DNA of 64,000 nucleotides from Metridium senile (lineage: Eukaryota > Cnidaria > Anthozoa > Actiniaria > Metridiidae). The stretch spans positions 21,728,811 to 21,792,810 of the forward strand of contig OX459095.1 in assembly GCA_949775045.1 (NCBI GenBank), given 5' to 3'. Below the pieces are notes generated by a model that worked only from the letters and a program-made list of their open reading frames with translations, was not told where the DNA came from and ran no database searches. Shown piece by piece: positions 1 through 10,666 of this stretch (within the stretch, counting starts at the first letter, position 1; every line of letters begins with the position of its first letter). The position numbers were made by a program, and so were the translations under genes.

Positions 1-334
1 GGTACTTCACGAAGTATTTCATATTTACTCTTTGTCTGTGTGTCACAGCATGCCTTGGGTGGTGGCAGGTTCCCTAGTGAAGTTGACAAGCTTGTGCTTT
101 TGCCAGTACCCAGTTTGTTCAAATATGGCATTGCAATACCGTGACATCAGGCTCCTAAAATATAAAAAAAATATTCTCAAGTGAACATATAAACAATGTT
201 GTTCCTATGTTTTTATGAGTGAATTTTATGTGATCCTTATATTTAATTATTCTTTCTAAATACTACTTTTATCTTGTCTGTTATCAAATCAATGAGAATT
301 TGAATACTAACTATCCATGTTGTTATCTCTACAG

Positions 335-3300
335 CCAAGCAATCTACTTCTAGATACAGAATGTTTTGTTAAGGTAAGGTAATTGGTTTTCCTTCTGCTA
401 ATGAGAAGTCTTCATGAAATTTCCTTTGATCCACATAAATTTTATATGTTATTTCAAATGCTTGCAATCAAAAGAAATTATTATCCTCTTCCAACTAAAC
501 TCCTAATTAATGTTTCAATAATTTTGCAATTCTATTGTAATATTTTTATAATTACATTACTGATATTTTATTTTTGTACCATCTATGATTTTAGTTTTTC
601 ATGATTATCTTTCACCAAAGTACATGGTTCTTTTAAAGTACATTGTACATGTTAGTCATGATATATTTGCTATTAATAAAGTGATCTTCTGTTGTATGAT
701 AGAATAATGTATGATAAATAAATCATTGAATTTTTTTTTTTGTGATAAATCCGAAAAATCAATATCTTACCAAATGTATATCAGTCTCATCCTCCTACAT
801 TGGCTGATTACATTTGCCTCAAACTTGATTATTCTGATAATCACAATAACCTCATCCAATAACGGTTTATAATAAATTATTTCTATTTTTGTATTTATTT
901 ATTTCTCAATCTATAATTCTTATAGTATAAATTACTATTTTTTTATTTGTAGTTATGTGATTTTGGATTAGCTCGTTCTGTTACAAATGTAACTCTTGAG
1001 GCAGGTGATCCTAGTTTGACTGATTATGTAGCAACAAGATGGTACCGTGCTCCAGAGATCCTGTTAGCATCTACTAGGTATGCAGATTCAAGAATGTTAA
1101 TAATAAAAACACCCAGTTTATCAGAGCAGATTTCATGTGACTGTGAAAAGTTCAGTGTCGTGTGTGTGCCTTGTCATATCATGATGTTCCTAGAATGTTT
1201 TCACATGCCTTGCTGTGCCTTGACAACATGCGTGCCATAAGCTTATCATAGTCATACAAAATCTGCTTTATTATTAAAAATAAGGGCAAGTCAAAATTTG
1301 ACTTGTAATACATATTGAGTCCAGTGAATTTTGAAATGCCTTGAATTGATAATTGTCAGTTAAAACATTGAAAGCACTACATGTAGTTGTCAAGTAACAG
1401 TTTTGATTGATGACAGAAAATCAGCAATTATAATAGAAAGACAATTTATTCATTGAAATGTCTAGGTTTTTGAGAGTTCCTGGGTTGCTGTCATTACAAA
1501 CACAGCCATATTTAAGTTTATGACATTGTTCTTTTTAGGTATACTAAAGGAGTTGACATGTGGTCAATAGGATGTATTCTAGGAGAACTTTTACTAGGTA
1601 AATTTTAATTCTAAAACATAAAATAAAATTTCTGATGGTTATTGAATGATGAAGGAAATATCACTCCTAGTTAAATGTTTAAGAAAATGGCTTCTTGTTT
1701 TCACATTCTTAATAAAATAAAACAATATGCATCATTATACGTCCAGAGATAGTCAGTCCTTAACGAAGCTCCCTATCCAATGGCTAATGTTTAAGCAATA
1801 GACACACACCAGCACTACCCCTACATTTTATCTTTTAGCATACAACACTCCTCGCATGAATTTTATTATTTAATTTGTAAAATTCAATAAATAATCTTGC
1901 CTGTGCTTGCTCTATTCAGTTGGATTGCATGAGGAAATGATAAGAGCTCACAAGTGCTCTCCATGTTGAGAGCTGTACTCTGAACTTCTTGAAACACTGA
2001 ATTGGAGTTTAGGCAATCCTCAACTTTTTTTCAATTAGGTTCTGTTGAAATGCTCATGAAGCAAACATTTCCCCTGACAAAAATATTGATTTAAATATAT
2101 TACTTAAATTTAATAATAAATTTTACAATTTAAACAAAGATCTTATTTCTCGCATTATTATGTTTTCATTCAGGCAAACCATTATTTCCTGGTAGCTCAA
2201 CATTAAATCAAATTGAAAAAATTATGGCATCTATAGCACCTCCTACAAGACAAGGTAGTTATTTATTTGATCAATAAAATAATAATGAAGTCAGTATGTA
2301 TTTATTTATTTATTTTGAATATAAACTGAGAACAGGTTTCCTTTAGACCAACATGACATTTTTCAATGTATTTGTTTCTGATAAAAACTATAATTATTGG
2401 TATTGTAAATGATAGAACTTTGGTCAAATACTTAATACATGTACTGCAAATTTATGAAATCCGTTTTATCTTAAAAATATTGTAAGTTATAATACCATAA
2501 GCAGATTTTGTACTTTGATCAGTAAATTGCTATGTTTTCAGACATTTTTAAAAATGTACTAAATTAGACCTTTCTGAATTCACTTCATTGATCATGAAAC
2601 AATAGATTCAAGTCCAGACTGAAGTGGATAAAATACTGTGAATGTAAAGATTCATCCACCATTACTTGAATATATTGTTTCGTGGTCACTCATGTGAATT
2701 CGGGGGAAAAAAATGTTCTGTGCTTGTAAAAAGGGACAAATTAAATTTGGATCCAATTGAATTCATGTAGAAACATCATTAATTAAAAACTATAATTATT
2801 ACAAGTTAAAAAAAAAGACTCCTTTACATGTTTCATGTGTGGGAGTTGAGTCAGTTAATTGAGAAATAAAGCTAAAATGGAAGTTCTAAAGTCATGTATT
2901 CTGTTTCCTTTAGATCTGGATAGCATCAAATCTCAATACAGTTCCTCAGTGCTGGATCGTGTGGCATTCAAACCCAAAAAATGTTTAGATGATATGTTGT
3001 CACATATTTCACCTGATGCTGTTGACCTTCTAAAAAGACTGTTACACTTCAATCCTGATAAAAGATTAACAGCTGAGCAAGCTCTGGCACACCCATACGT
3101 TGCAAAGTTCCATAACCCTGAAGAAGAAACATCACTAGATTATGATATAATACCTCCTTTAGATGATGATGTTCAACTTAGTGTTGAGGAATACAGAGTT
3201 AAACTTTACGAGGTATATATAGTGGATTTTGCAAACTTCTTGATTTAAGTCAATGTTTGGATCAGAAACAATTATTTACTGATTTGCTTAAGACATGTTA

Positions 3301-5011
3301 TTGACAGCAACAAAGCAATTCATTCTAGAGATAGAGTCCAACTTTATGAATTTTCTTTTAACAGACAATGCTCCTTAGGGTTAGGGTTGCTTTCACAAGC
3401 TTTTGGTCATGCCTAAAATCTAATATTATTTATTCAGCAAACTCAATAGAAACAGATCAAATAACAAGTTAAATGATTTGAAGAAGCAATTATATTGGAA
3501 ATTGAAAGAAAATGGGATAATTATGAGGCATAGAAACAGGCCATGTATTATTTTTGTTCAGTTCAAATGTTCATTGCCTTATTTCCCCTTACAGAGCATT
3601 GTGGAGAAGAAAACAAATATCCGTAGACAGCGACGAGAGCAGCTTCAGCAAGAACTGAGAGAACAACGACAAGCTCAACAGACATCAGCCAGTCCACCAA
3701 AGCAACCCAAAGAACAACAACAACCCAGAGAAAGCGAACCTTTAAAACAAGTAGAGAATTGTCCACCTAATAATGCTACAAATGCCCCAAGTAGTCCACC
3801 TGCTAAATCACCTCCATCAAAACCTGATCCTGGTAAGACCATTGCATTTGGAAGAACAATATCAAAGGCAGCAACACCACCTAAACCTGCATCAAGACTT
3901 GGTCATGTGAGGAGATATAGTCTGGAAAATGACAATGTAAGTATATTTAAAGTTAGAACTATCTTTTGCCCTTCCTCCATCTTAAACCCTCTTAACATTT
4001 ACATTAGCTTTTATTAAACTTTGATGAAATAATAGATTTTCCTTATAATTTATATTTCAAACATCCCACTAATGTTAAGAATATGATTGTCTGACAATTA
4101 ACTTGTATTACATAGGTGATGTCTGGTAGCAGACCCCAGGCTGCAGGAAGAACAAGACCAATATCTGCTCAGATAAAACCCAGAAACACTATCATCACAA
4201 GAACAAATAGTGCAGATGGATTACACATCAGTAGTGCACGATTGGTAAGTGTATATTCATGTTAATTATGATCAACACAAAATATAGTAATAGCTAGCCT
4301 ACTTTTGATATTGTGGTTGAGGGATCATACAACAAAGGAACCAATACCAGGCACCAGTCAAACAATGAGTACCTGGATTCTCATATTGGCTCATTTTGAT
4401 ATTTAATCACTCAACCAAAGAATTGAAGGCTATTGTGTTTCGATGAATAATTTATTACATGTATATGTGTATTTCAAAGAGAGTGAGTTATTTATAAAAC
4501 ATTGAACACATTTTAGACTACAGTGCTTCCGTGTGAAAATCTTTCAATAATTTATTTGTATATATAACAAATTTGTGTCTAAGTTTGCTTGCAATTCTTT
4601 TATAATGATGGCCATGGGGTGCAAAACTAAAAAAAAGTGTAAAACAATTGAATAAGAACAATGATACATGTTGTATGTATGTTTGCATATGTGTCTAAAT
4701 CATTAGCAATAAAATAAAATATGTAACAAATTTCATTTTATTGCCTATATTGATTGTTTATATCAAACACTGATGCAACCTATAGTAGTTAACTCACTAG
4801 TTTCCATTTGTATTTGTATAACCTTGCCTTCTGTTATTTTATTTGGCAGATTCCAGCACAAAGGCCATCGTCAGCTAAACCACCATACAGACCAACAAGA
4901 AAGCAAGTTTCAAACAGTTCTATTCATCAGCCATCTTTTGGAAGCTATACACACACACATGGAGTCATCTCAAAAAGCTCACTGAATGCCTTACATTCAA
5001 GAATATTTTAG
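335..5011 (+). CDS. MAPK15: MAPK15 (ERK7/ERK8) atypical MAP kinase, 5'-truncated by the window
   Basis: Serine/threonine kinase of the ERK7/8 branch, known in animals for roles at cilia, in autophagy and in genome stability. Exons read by frame continuity: 335-373, 953-1077, 1539-1597, 2174-2254, 2914-3212, 3595-3936, 4116-4244, 4850-5011; all junctions are GT-AG and in phase. The first visible exon starts inside the catalytic loop (PSNLLLD), so the N-lobe and HRD lie upstream. Visible are the DFG motif (LCDFGLAR), an activation loop with [13 protein letters not shown], the GVDMWSIGC helix and the HPYVAKFH end of the C-lobe. The remainder is a basic, Pro/Ser/Gln-rich tail typical of MAPK15. 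A Y-E-S-I tetrapeptide at the 3212/3595 junction sits where human MAPK15 has its LC3-interacting YQMI (recalled). Stop TAG at 5009-5011. The TDY motif replaces the TEY of vertebrate MAPK15. Confidence 0.9.
1123..1269. mobile_element. MITE in a MAPK15 intron, family 1
   Basis: About 147 bp with imperfect terminal inverted repeats of about 24 bp (AGAGCAGATTTCATGTGACT at the left, its inverse at the right). A second copy lies at 63569-63720, including the internal CCTTGCTGTGCCTTGAC segment. No coding capacity; non-autonomous DNA transposon by structure. Confidence 0.7.
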
Positions 5012-5847
5012 AACTTAGAATTTACAATAATATTAGAACAAATAATTTATGAAGATATTGAATAGATTTATATGTATTTCTGTTTTTATTGTAGTTTTTA
5101 ATGTGCCTTTTATCAATATTCTGAAGCAAAGGATATTAAATCTTAATTATACCTACTGATAATTAACATGATTATCAATTACTAGAGCTTAGAATACAAC
5201 TATGAAGTTGTTGTATATTGTTGCAAATCTATATTTAACTTTGCATTAATTTGATTGCTAAAAGATCAGCTTATATAATTATTTAAAACAGCATTATCAA
5301 ATAGTAGCTGGCCATCTTCCACTGAGCTTAAACTCTTTTATAGAATACTCTTACATCATACGCGCTTTTGAGCAATAATTATATATATCCCAACTATTTT
5401 TGCAGCTTTATTCTCTAACTTATTGCAGAAAGTACAGCATTTCAGCTGATAATAGAACCATTGCCAGATTTTTCTATATTGAATGGACATAATTCCAGGC
5501 AGCAGAGCAATTGTATATGATATCTTTATATGATATTTATTATTAACAACAGTTACTTACTATGAATTGAATTACTGGACTAACATTGCAACATGTATGA
5601 TGATGTGCTGATATCATTGTTGATAATTGTGCTTTTGTCTTAAACAAAGCTTTGAATGCATATTTGTGTTTTTTTAAAACAGGGAAATGTCCAACAAGTT
5701 TTTTGCTAATTTTTTATGAAATTGATGAAGGTTATTCTATATGTGAAAACTAAAACAGATATAAATTAGAAAGCTTTGCATATCTATAACCATTAAGCTT
5801 GCTTTTTCGTTTACAGAAAAATATATATATATATATAAATACATAAG

Positions 5848-6003
5848 AATCGAAATATGGTAATCAATTTGGGTAACAGTTTTTTTTTTTTTTTTTTTAT
5901 TGGCCAGCTTTGCATACTTGTGAAAATGCTATTGTGTGCCAACATGACCATGATCAGGCTAAATCTACAGTAAAGACCTATATGAGGTCACCATATTTCG
6001 ATT
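5848..6003. mobile_element. Small MITE with 14-bp perfect TIR
   Basis: The ends AATCGAAATATGGT and ACCATATTTCGATT are perfect inverses about 156 bp apart. The interior carries a poly-T tract and is non-coding. Confidence 0.5.
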
Positions 6004-6175
6004 TGGTCTAGCTACAGATAATGTCATTAACATTGTCCACATAAAATGGAGTTTAACACTACAACAAGTGACTTGTGATTCTTTGTTTTCAGCAGTTGAA
6101 ATTTCAACTGTGTCATGAGTAACACATGGAATTTAAGAATTTCAAAATCTTTTTTCTTTTAGTTAGCTACTATTA

Positions 6176-6337
6176 CAGTGGTACCTCTATTAAGCAGTCA
6201 CCCTCTATTAGGCGGCCACAATAAAAAGTCCCAAATCTATTCCTATACCTATTCTATACCTCTATTCAGCGGCCAACCTCTATTAAGCGGCCACTTAGGA
6301 AAGTTCTGAGGGTGACTGCTAAATAGAGGTACCACTG
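6176..6337. mobile_element. pogo/Tigger-like MITE
   Basis: 162 bp with TIRs beginning CAGTGGTACCTCTATTAAGC and flanked by TA on both sides, as for Tc1/mariner-pogo insertions. The interior repeats CTCTATTAAGCGGCCAC-type blocks. A related copy in opposite internal orientation lies at 27041-27217. Confidence 0.7.
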
Positions 6338-7258
6338 TATTAAAATGTATTTTTTAGTGGACATTGATGATGACTTTGACTGAACGTAGTTTTAGTTGAT
6401 TAGCACAGGCAGATGTGTAAATAATTCCATTTATACATCAAAGTTGGGAATCAACCTTTATTTTAACTTTTACTAATATTTAATTGAAGTATTTAGATGG
6501 AAGTCTTAGCGTTTTCTGGGTATATTAGGAGCAATTTTATGATGTACAGAAATGAAATCTTGTAAAGAAATTTCAAACACTTGGAATGTAAATATTGATC
6601 AAATGACTAATAAAGATTTACAAATAATTAATGTCATTTTTGTTCATTTTCTCCAGTTTAATTGAAAATATTTAACAATTATTCGTCAAAGATGAAGTGG
6701 ATATTGGTGAATACTAATTGTTTTTTATTTATCGATATTCACTGAGCCTCAAGTGGATAATTGTTTTAGTTTAAATACAAATAAAAAGTGATTATGGCAA
6801 AAAATACAAATAACCAGCTTGTTTTTGAAGAAAAAACTGTTCATTTTCTAAAAGTGCATGCAGAAGCCCAATGGGCTCCTTACCTGGCACATGTGATTAT
6901 CAAGAAATTAAATAATGTGAATTTTCCAACCTCTCACAGCACGCAATTTTCTATAATCACATTTGTATTAACACTAAATATACATATCTAGCCAGCATAC
7001 CATAGTAGCTTTTGGAATTAAAAGGGGGGAGTTGAGGGTATAAGTTTTGAGATATCCCACAGCATTCACATTTTTAGGTAGAACTGGGATTTGTTGGGTT
7101 CCCTTTGTCACCAAGGCACGCCTGCTGATTTGTGCTGGAAAAAATCGAGTGCTCCATTCATTCAGCACGTTTTTCATTGGTTTTCTGTGTGGTTTCCTTC
7201 ATGCCGTGATTAGAATAGTACAACAATCAGGATGATATTGAGACACTAAAGAAGTATA

Positions 7259-9074
7259 ATGGAGGATGATAGGTGAGTAAACAATGCCAGTAAATTTGAA
7301 TCGCTCATACCAACAATGACCCAACAATGAAACTGTGCTGGAAATCTATTGTTCTGCTTTGCTATGTTATAGTGAATGCGGTTGGATTGAGACTGGTATA
7401 TACATTTACGAAGTAGAAAGTAATGTAAAGAACAGAAGGACATTCAGGACGATAGCGAGGGATATTTGTGGAGAATCAATGGAGCCTAGTGATCCAAGCA
7501 TGGTGTTGTTTGGAGACATTAAAACAGGTATTTTTACATAAAATTACCGCTTTTTTTTTCATCGTTAATATATTATTATAATTTAAATTATCTTCAAAAA
7601 ATCAGCATTATTATCATCATCACCATTATAAGTATTACCATTGTCACTGTCAACTTTGTAGCCTGCATGAGGATCAGGCCTTCGAAGGGGAACTTGGGAT
7701 AAGAGGAGATGAAAGGAAAACCTTACACAAATTGTTTTATTGTCTATGTCAGACTTCTAACTTTACTAATGTTTACAGCTTTAGCCCTTCTATGGGCTAA
7801 AGCTTGAAATATCAGTAAAATTAAGTTAACATCTTTTTAACTGTGTTACTGTTGATATTATCCACAGATGGAACCAAGTGTGTAGCGTCATGTATAATTG
7901 CAGAAGAATCTGTAACAGATCCAAAACACAGACAGTTTTACCACTGGATTGATTTTCTCTTTGTTCATAAAGATTTCCAGGTAAAAACTACAATCCTGCA
8001 TGGATAGTTTATTATTGTTACTTAATAATTAAAGCACTGTGATTTCCAGGCAATGGATACTTTAGGGTTTAAATGTATGCTTGTCTGTATAAAACTCCAG
8101 TTCCACGTTATCTAGTAACACAGCACTGTACTATTTGACAAAAGGCTCATTTGCACAGGGCTATAGCCTTGAGTCAAGGTAAAATTAAATTTGTTTTAAT
8201 AATTGTTGTAAAATATGTAAATGTGACTTTCCAGAACAATTCCTATATCATATATATATATCTTGAGTGAGGAATTTGCTGTATGTTGAATCCTTCCACC
8301 TTTGGAATATAAATACATACATAAACTATTTAAAAAATAGTCCCTAGTTTTACAGAAAACCTTTGAAGAAACAAGTTGAGGTTAGATTAAGTAACGTTTT
8401 GGCCAACAGAGAATGATAGATAAGCAGGGAGTGAGACAAGAGACGTGTCTCTCTTAGCTCCACTCTCATCTCTTCCATCACATATCTTTTCATTCACACT
8501 CAACCAAAACTTCAAAACTCCAAAACCTCATTTCCTTGGCATTCTTCAAAGTAGGGACTGTTTTGTAGTCTAGAACATACCGGTTCACTATACAACAGGA
8601 GCAGATCCAGGGGGTGTAGGGAGTGCGTAACCCCCCCCCCCCCTGGGCTCAAGACAATCAAAAAGCTCGAAAATATTTTTTCTTAAGTTATTTATATATT
8701 ACGTCATTTCCTAATGGTGCACCCCCCCCCCCCCCCCCTGAAAAATATCCTGGATCCGCCCCTGTACAAAACCTCAGCTTAATTGCCATAATTTATACCT
8801 TTGGTCATGTACACTTAAAAATACTGATCAGGTTAAAAAACTTTATTCTGATTTTTTCCATTAGGGAAATGGCTATGGTTCGATCATGGTCCAACAAGTA
8901 GAACAAAAACTACGAATGAAGGTCAAGCGACCAATCAGAGTTGCAAGTGCAGAGAAGGCTATTGGATTTTTCCAAAGACAAGGATATCACTTGATTGGTC
9001 ACCCTGAGAAGAGTGTCTTTCCCAGTTGTCATTTATTCAGAGTTCTACAGTCAATGGAGAAATTTAGTCCATGA
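7259..9074 (+). CDS. GNAT-fold N-acetyltransferase-like protein, 163 aa
   Basis: Four exons in phase: 7259-7272 (only 14 nt, starting ATGGAGGATG), 7373-7527, 7868-7980, 8865-9074; total 492 nt. Family assignment rests on the last two exons. The end of exon 3 (residues about 75-94) resembles the beta-4 strand of the fold and leads into FQGNGYGSIMVQQVE, a Q-x-x-G-x-G/A acetyl-CoA pyrophosphate loop followed by its helix. Exon 4 continues with RVASAEKAIGFFQRQGYHL, the usual A-x-x-F-Y/F-x-x-x-G-Y motif B. GNAT enzymes transfer acetyl from acetyl-CoA to amines or protein N-termini; the substrate cannot be read here. No signal peptide or membrane segment. The short length is normal for a single-domain GNAT. 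I do not recognise a named orthologue. Confidence 0.75.
7746..7822. repeat. Short hairpin repeat in the GNAT gene intron 2
   Basis: An inverted repeat centred near 7783 (AGCTTTAGCCCTTCTATGGG followed by its inverse) flanked by TTTACTAATGTTT and a TCAGTAAA inverse. It resembles the hairpin units at 40625-40960. Confidence 0.35.
8106..8163. repeat. Dispersed 55-bp repeat, copy 1
   Basis: GTTATCTAG...TGTACTATTTGAC...AAAGGC-CATTTGCA(C)AGGG. Further copies lie at 27233-27290 and, inverted, at 60937-60988. It matches no gene; the type of element is unknown. Confidence 0.5.
8596..8764. mobile_element. hAT-like MITE (CAGGGGCGGATCCAG family)
   Basis: About 169 bp, ends CAGGAGCAGATCCAGG and CCTGGATCCGCCCCTG, with two long poly-C tracts inside. 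This TIR type is widespread in animal genomes and usually assigned to hAT (recalled). Located in GNAT gene intron 3. Confidence 0.6.
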
Positions 9075-10440
9075 GCAGCTGTATGCATGTTGACCGAATC
9101 TACCCAGATGCCCAGGTTGTGCTCATGCATGGCCATGATGTCCCTGGCTTATGCATACATAACTATGCAGTTATGTGAAAATCTATCAATTAAGGAAGAG
9201 ACTCATCACATCAAATTTTATGCAACCATTGCTAGCATGAGTCTTTATGAAATGTTATATTCTTTTCGCATTTTGATAGATTATTTGTGCATATCCCAGG
9301 TTGAGCATCTTGCCAAGATCTTGGTAAGATCTGGTAAGATTCTCCAAGATTATATCTTACTAAAACATTGGCAAGTAAGTTTCTTGAAAGGATCTTGGGA
9401 AGATCTTAATTAAATATTGACAGGAACTTGAAAGTTCATGAAGCTCTTGCAGATTGAGGGTTACATGCCAAGGTCTTGTATTGAAGATCATGCCTGGCCG
9501 GATCATGCCAGGATCTTACATGGATCTTGGTAAGATGTTCAACCTGGTTAATGGCACACAACAGTGGTCTTTGTTTGGCATAGTTGCTGCGAGCCCTCAT
9601 CATCATCCTCCGCCCTCAACCAAGATTCCCCTCCACCATCACCGCTTTCAGGTCATTAACCCCAATTCCTGTGATCTAGATCTTACTATGCTCTGGGCTT
9701 CAGTGAAGAAGGCGGATATGGCTTCCCCATCAGTCTGAAAACAGCGCTCAAAACGTTAGATCGACCATGACACATAAACATTATTATGGCTGTCCTTGTT
9801 TACATCCTGAAATCTATGATGTCAAATCCAAAATGGCGGCCGTGTGATATAAGCCAATGCAAGACTTAGGTAGAAAGCTTTTTGTTTTAACATAATAATA
9901 ACTTATTAAGTTATTAAAATACAGAGAAATACATAATGTATAGAGGATCTTTTCTCAGCAGGATTCTCACCACAAATTTTTTTAATTATTAAATCTTATT
10001 TGTTTAACGTGAAAATAAAAATATATTATATTTATTTTACAATTTTATTTAGTTTATTAGGTCGTTAGGTTTTACTTCAAACCTTTAAATTAACCCCTAA
10101 ATAGTCAACGTTTCGCGAACGTTTTAACACAAAGTAATAGAAAAAGAACATCTTGGCATAAATTCTTCAATGAACGGAACAAATATTCAATGAACTGAAA
10201 TTGGATTGGTTGAGAATATCTTTTGTCAGTTCCAAATAACACTTTGAGCATTTTAAAAATTTCTAAACTTAGATCTTATTTATTCAGTATGGGTTTCGGT
10301 TAAATCTTGTAAATCCAAAGTATAAGATTTTTCAAAAATTGAGGAAAGTGACCTATTGTTTACGCGTCAAACAGACTCCCGACAGCTGTCAATCAATCAC
10401 CAATTACTATGCAACTAACAACCAATCAAATAACGTCTGA
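9075..10440. other. Intergenic stretch between the GNAT and candidate AKAP genes
   Basis: Contains the MITE at 9296-9547. The remainder is AT-rich with no convincing ORF. A CAAAATGGCGGCCG segment near 9830 resembles a promoter-type GCGGC element, but no gene can be tied to it. Confidence 0.4.
9296..9547. mobile_element. MITE built of AAGATCTTGG-like subrepeats
   Basis: 252 bp. The ends CCAGGTTGAGCATCTTGCC and the inverse of CCAGGTTGAACATCTTACC form a TIR of about 35 bp. The interior is rich in CCAAGATC / GGATCTTG motifs. Non-coding. Confidence 0.6.
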
Positions 10441-10446
10441 AGTTAT

Positions 10447-10612
10447 CACGTGATCACTTATCCTTTTTTGGAGTGATAATTGAGTTAATTTTCCAATTAT
10501 CGCTAATTGATATGTGACGTATGTAATCACTGTATAAAAGCGCGCGCAGTTGCGAATTCTTTCACTTTTCGCTCTTTTCGCGTTACGGAAACTTTCGTTT
10601 TTAGTCACGTCA
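10447..10612 (+). promoter_or_regulatory. TATA promoter of the candidate AKAP gene with CRE-like and E-box sites
   Basis: TATAAAAG at 10533-10540 lies 127 nt before the ATG at 10667. Nearby are CACGTG at 10447-10452, TGACGTAT (CRE-like) at 10515-10522 and CACGTCA (inverse TGACGTG) at 10606-10612. The tract GCGCGCGC follows the TATA box and a pyrimidine-rich TCTTTCACTTTTCGCTC suits an initiator. If the CREs function, an AKAP under cAMP control would be a feedback design; that is inference. Confidence 0.55.
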
Positions 10613-10666
10613 GAAAATAGCGTTTTTACAGATTGTGAAGTAGTTTCACCATAAAAGTTGTTAAAA

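Larger units (their letters stand above)
5012..7258. other. MAPK15 3' UTR and intergenic stretch
   Basis: AT-rich, no credible ORF. It probably holds the MAPK15 3' UTR; an AATAAA is visible near 6609 in a TAATAAAGATTT context. It also contains an (AT)n run near 5821 and poly-T near 5880, and two small inverted-repeat elements listed separately (5848-6003, 6176-6337). Nothing else recognised. Confidence 0.5.
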
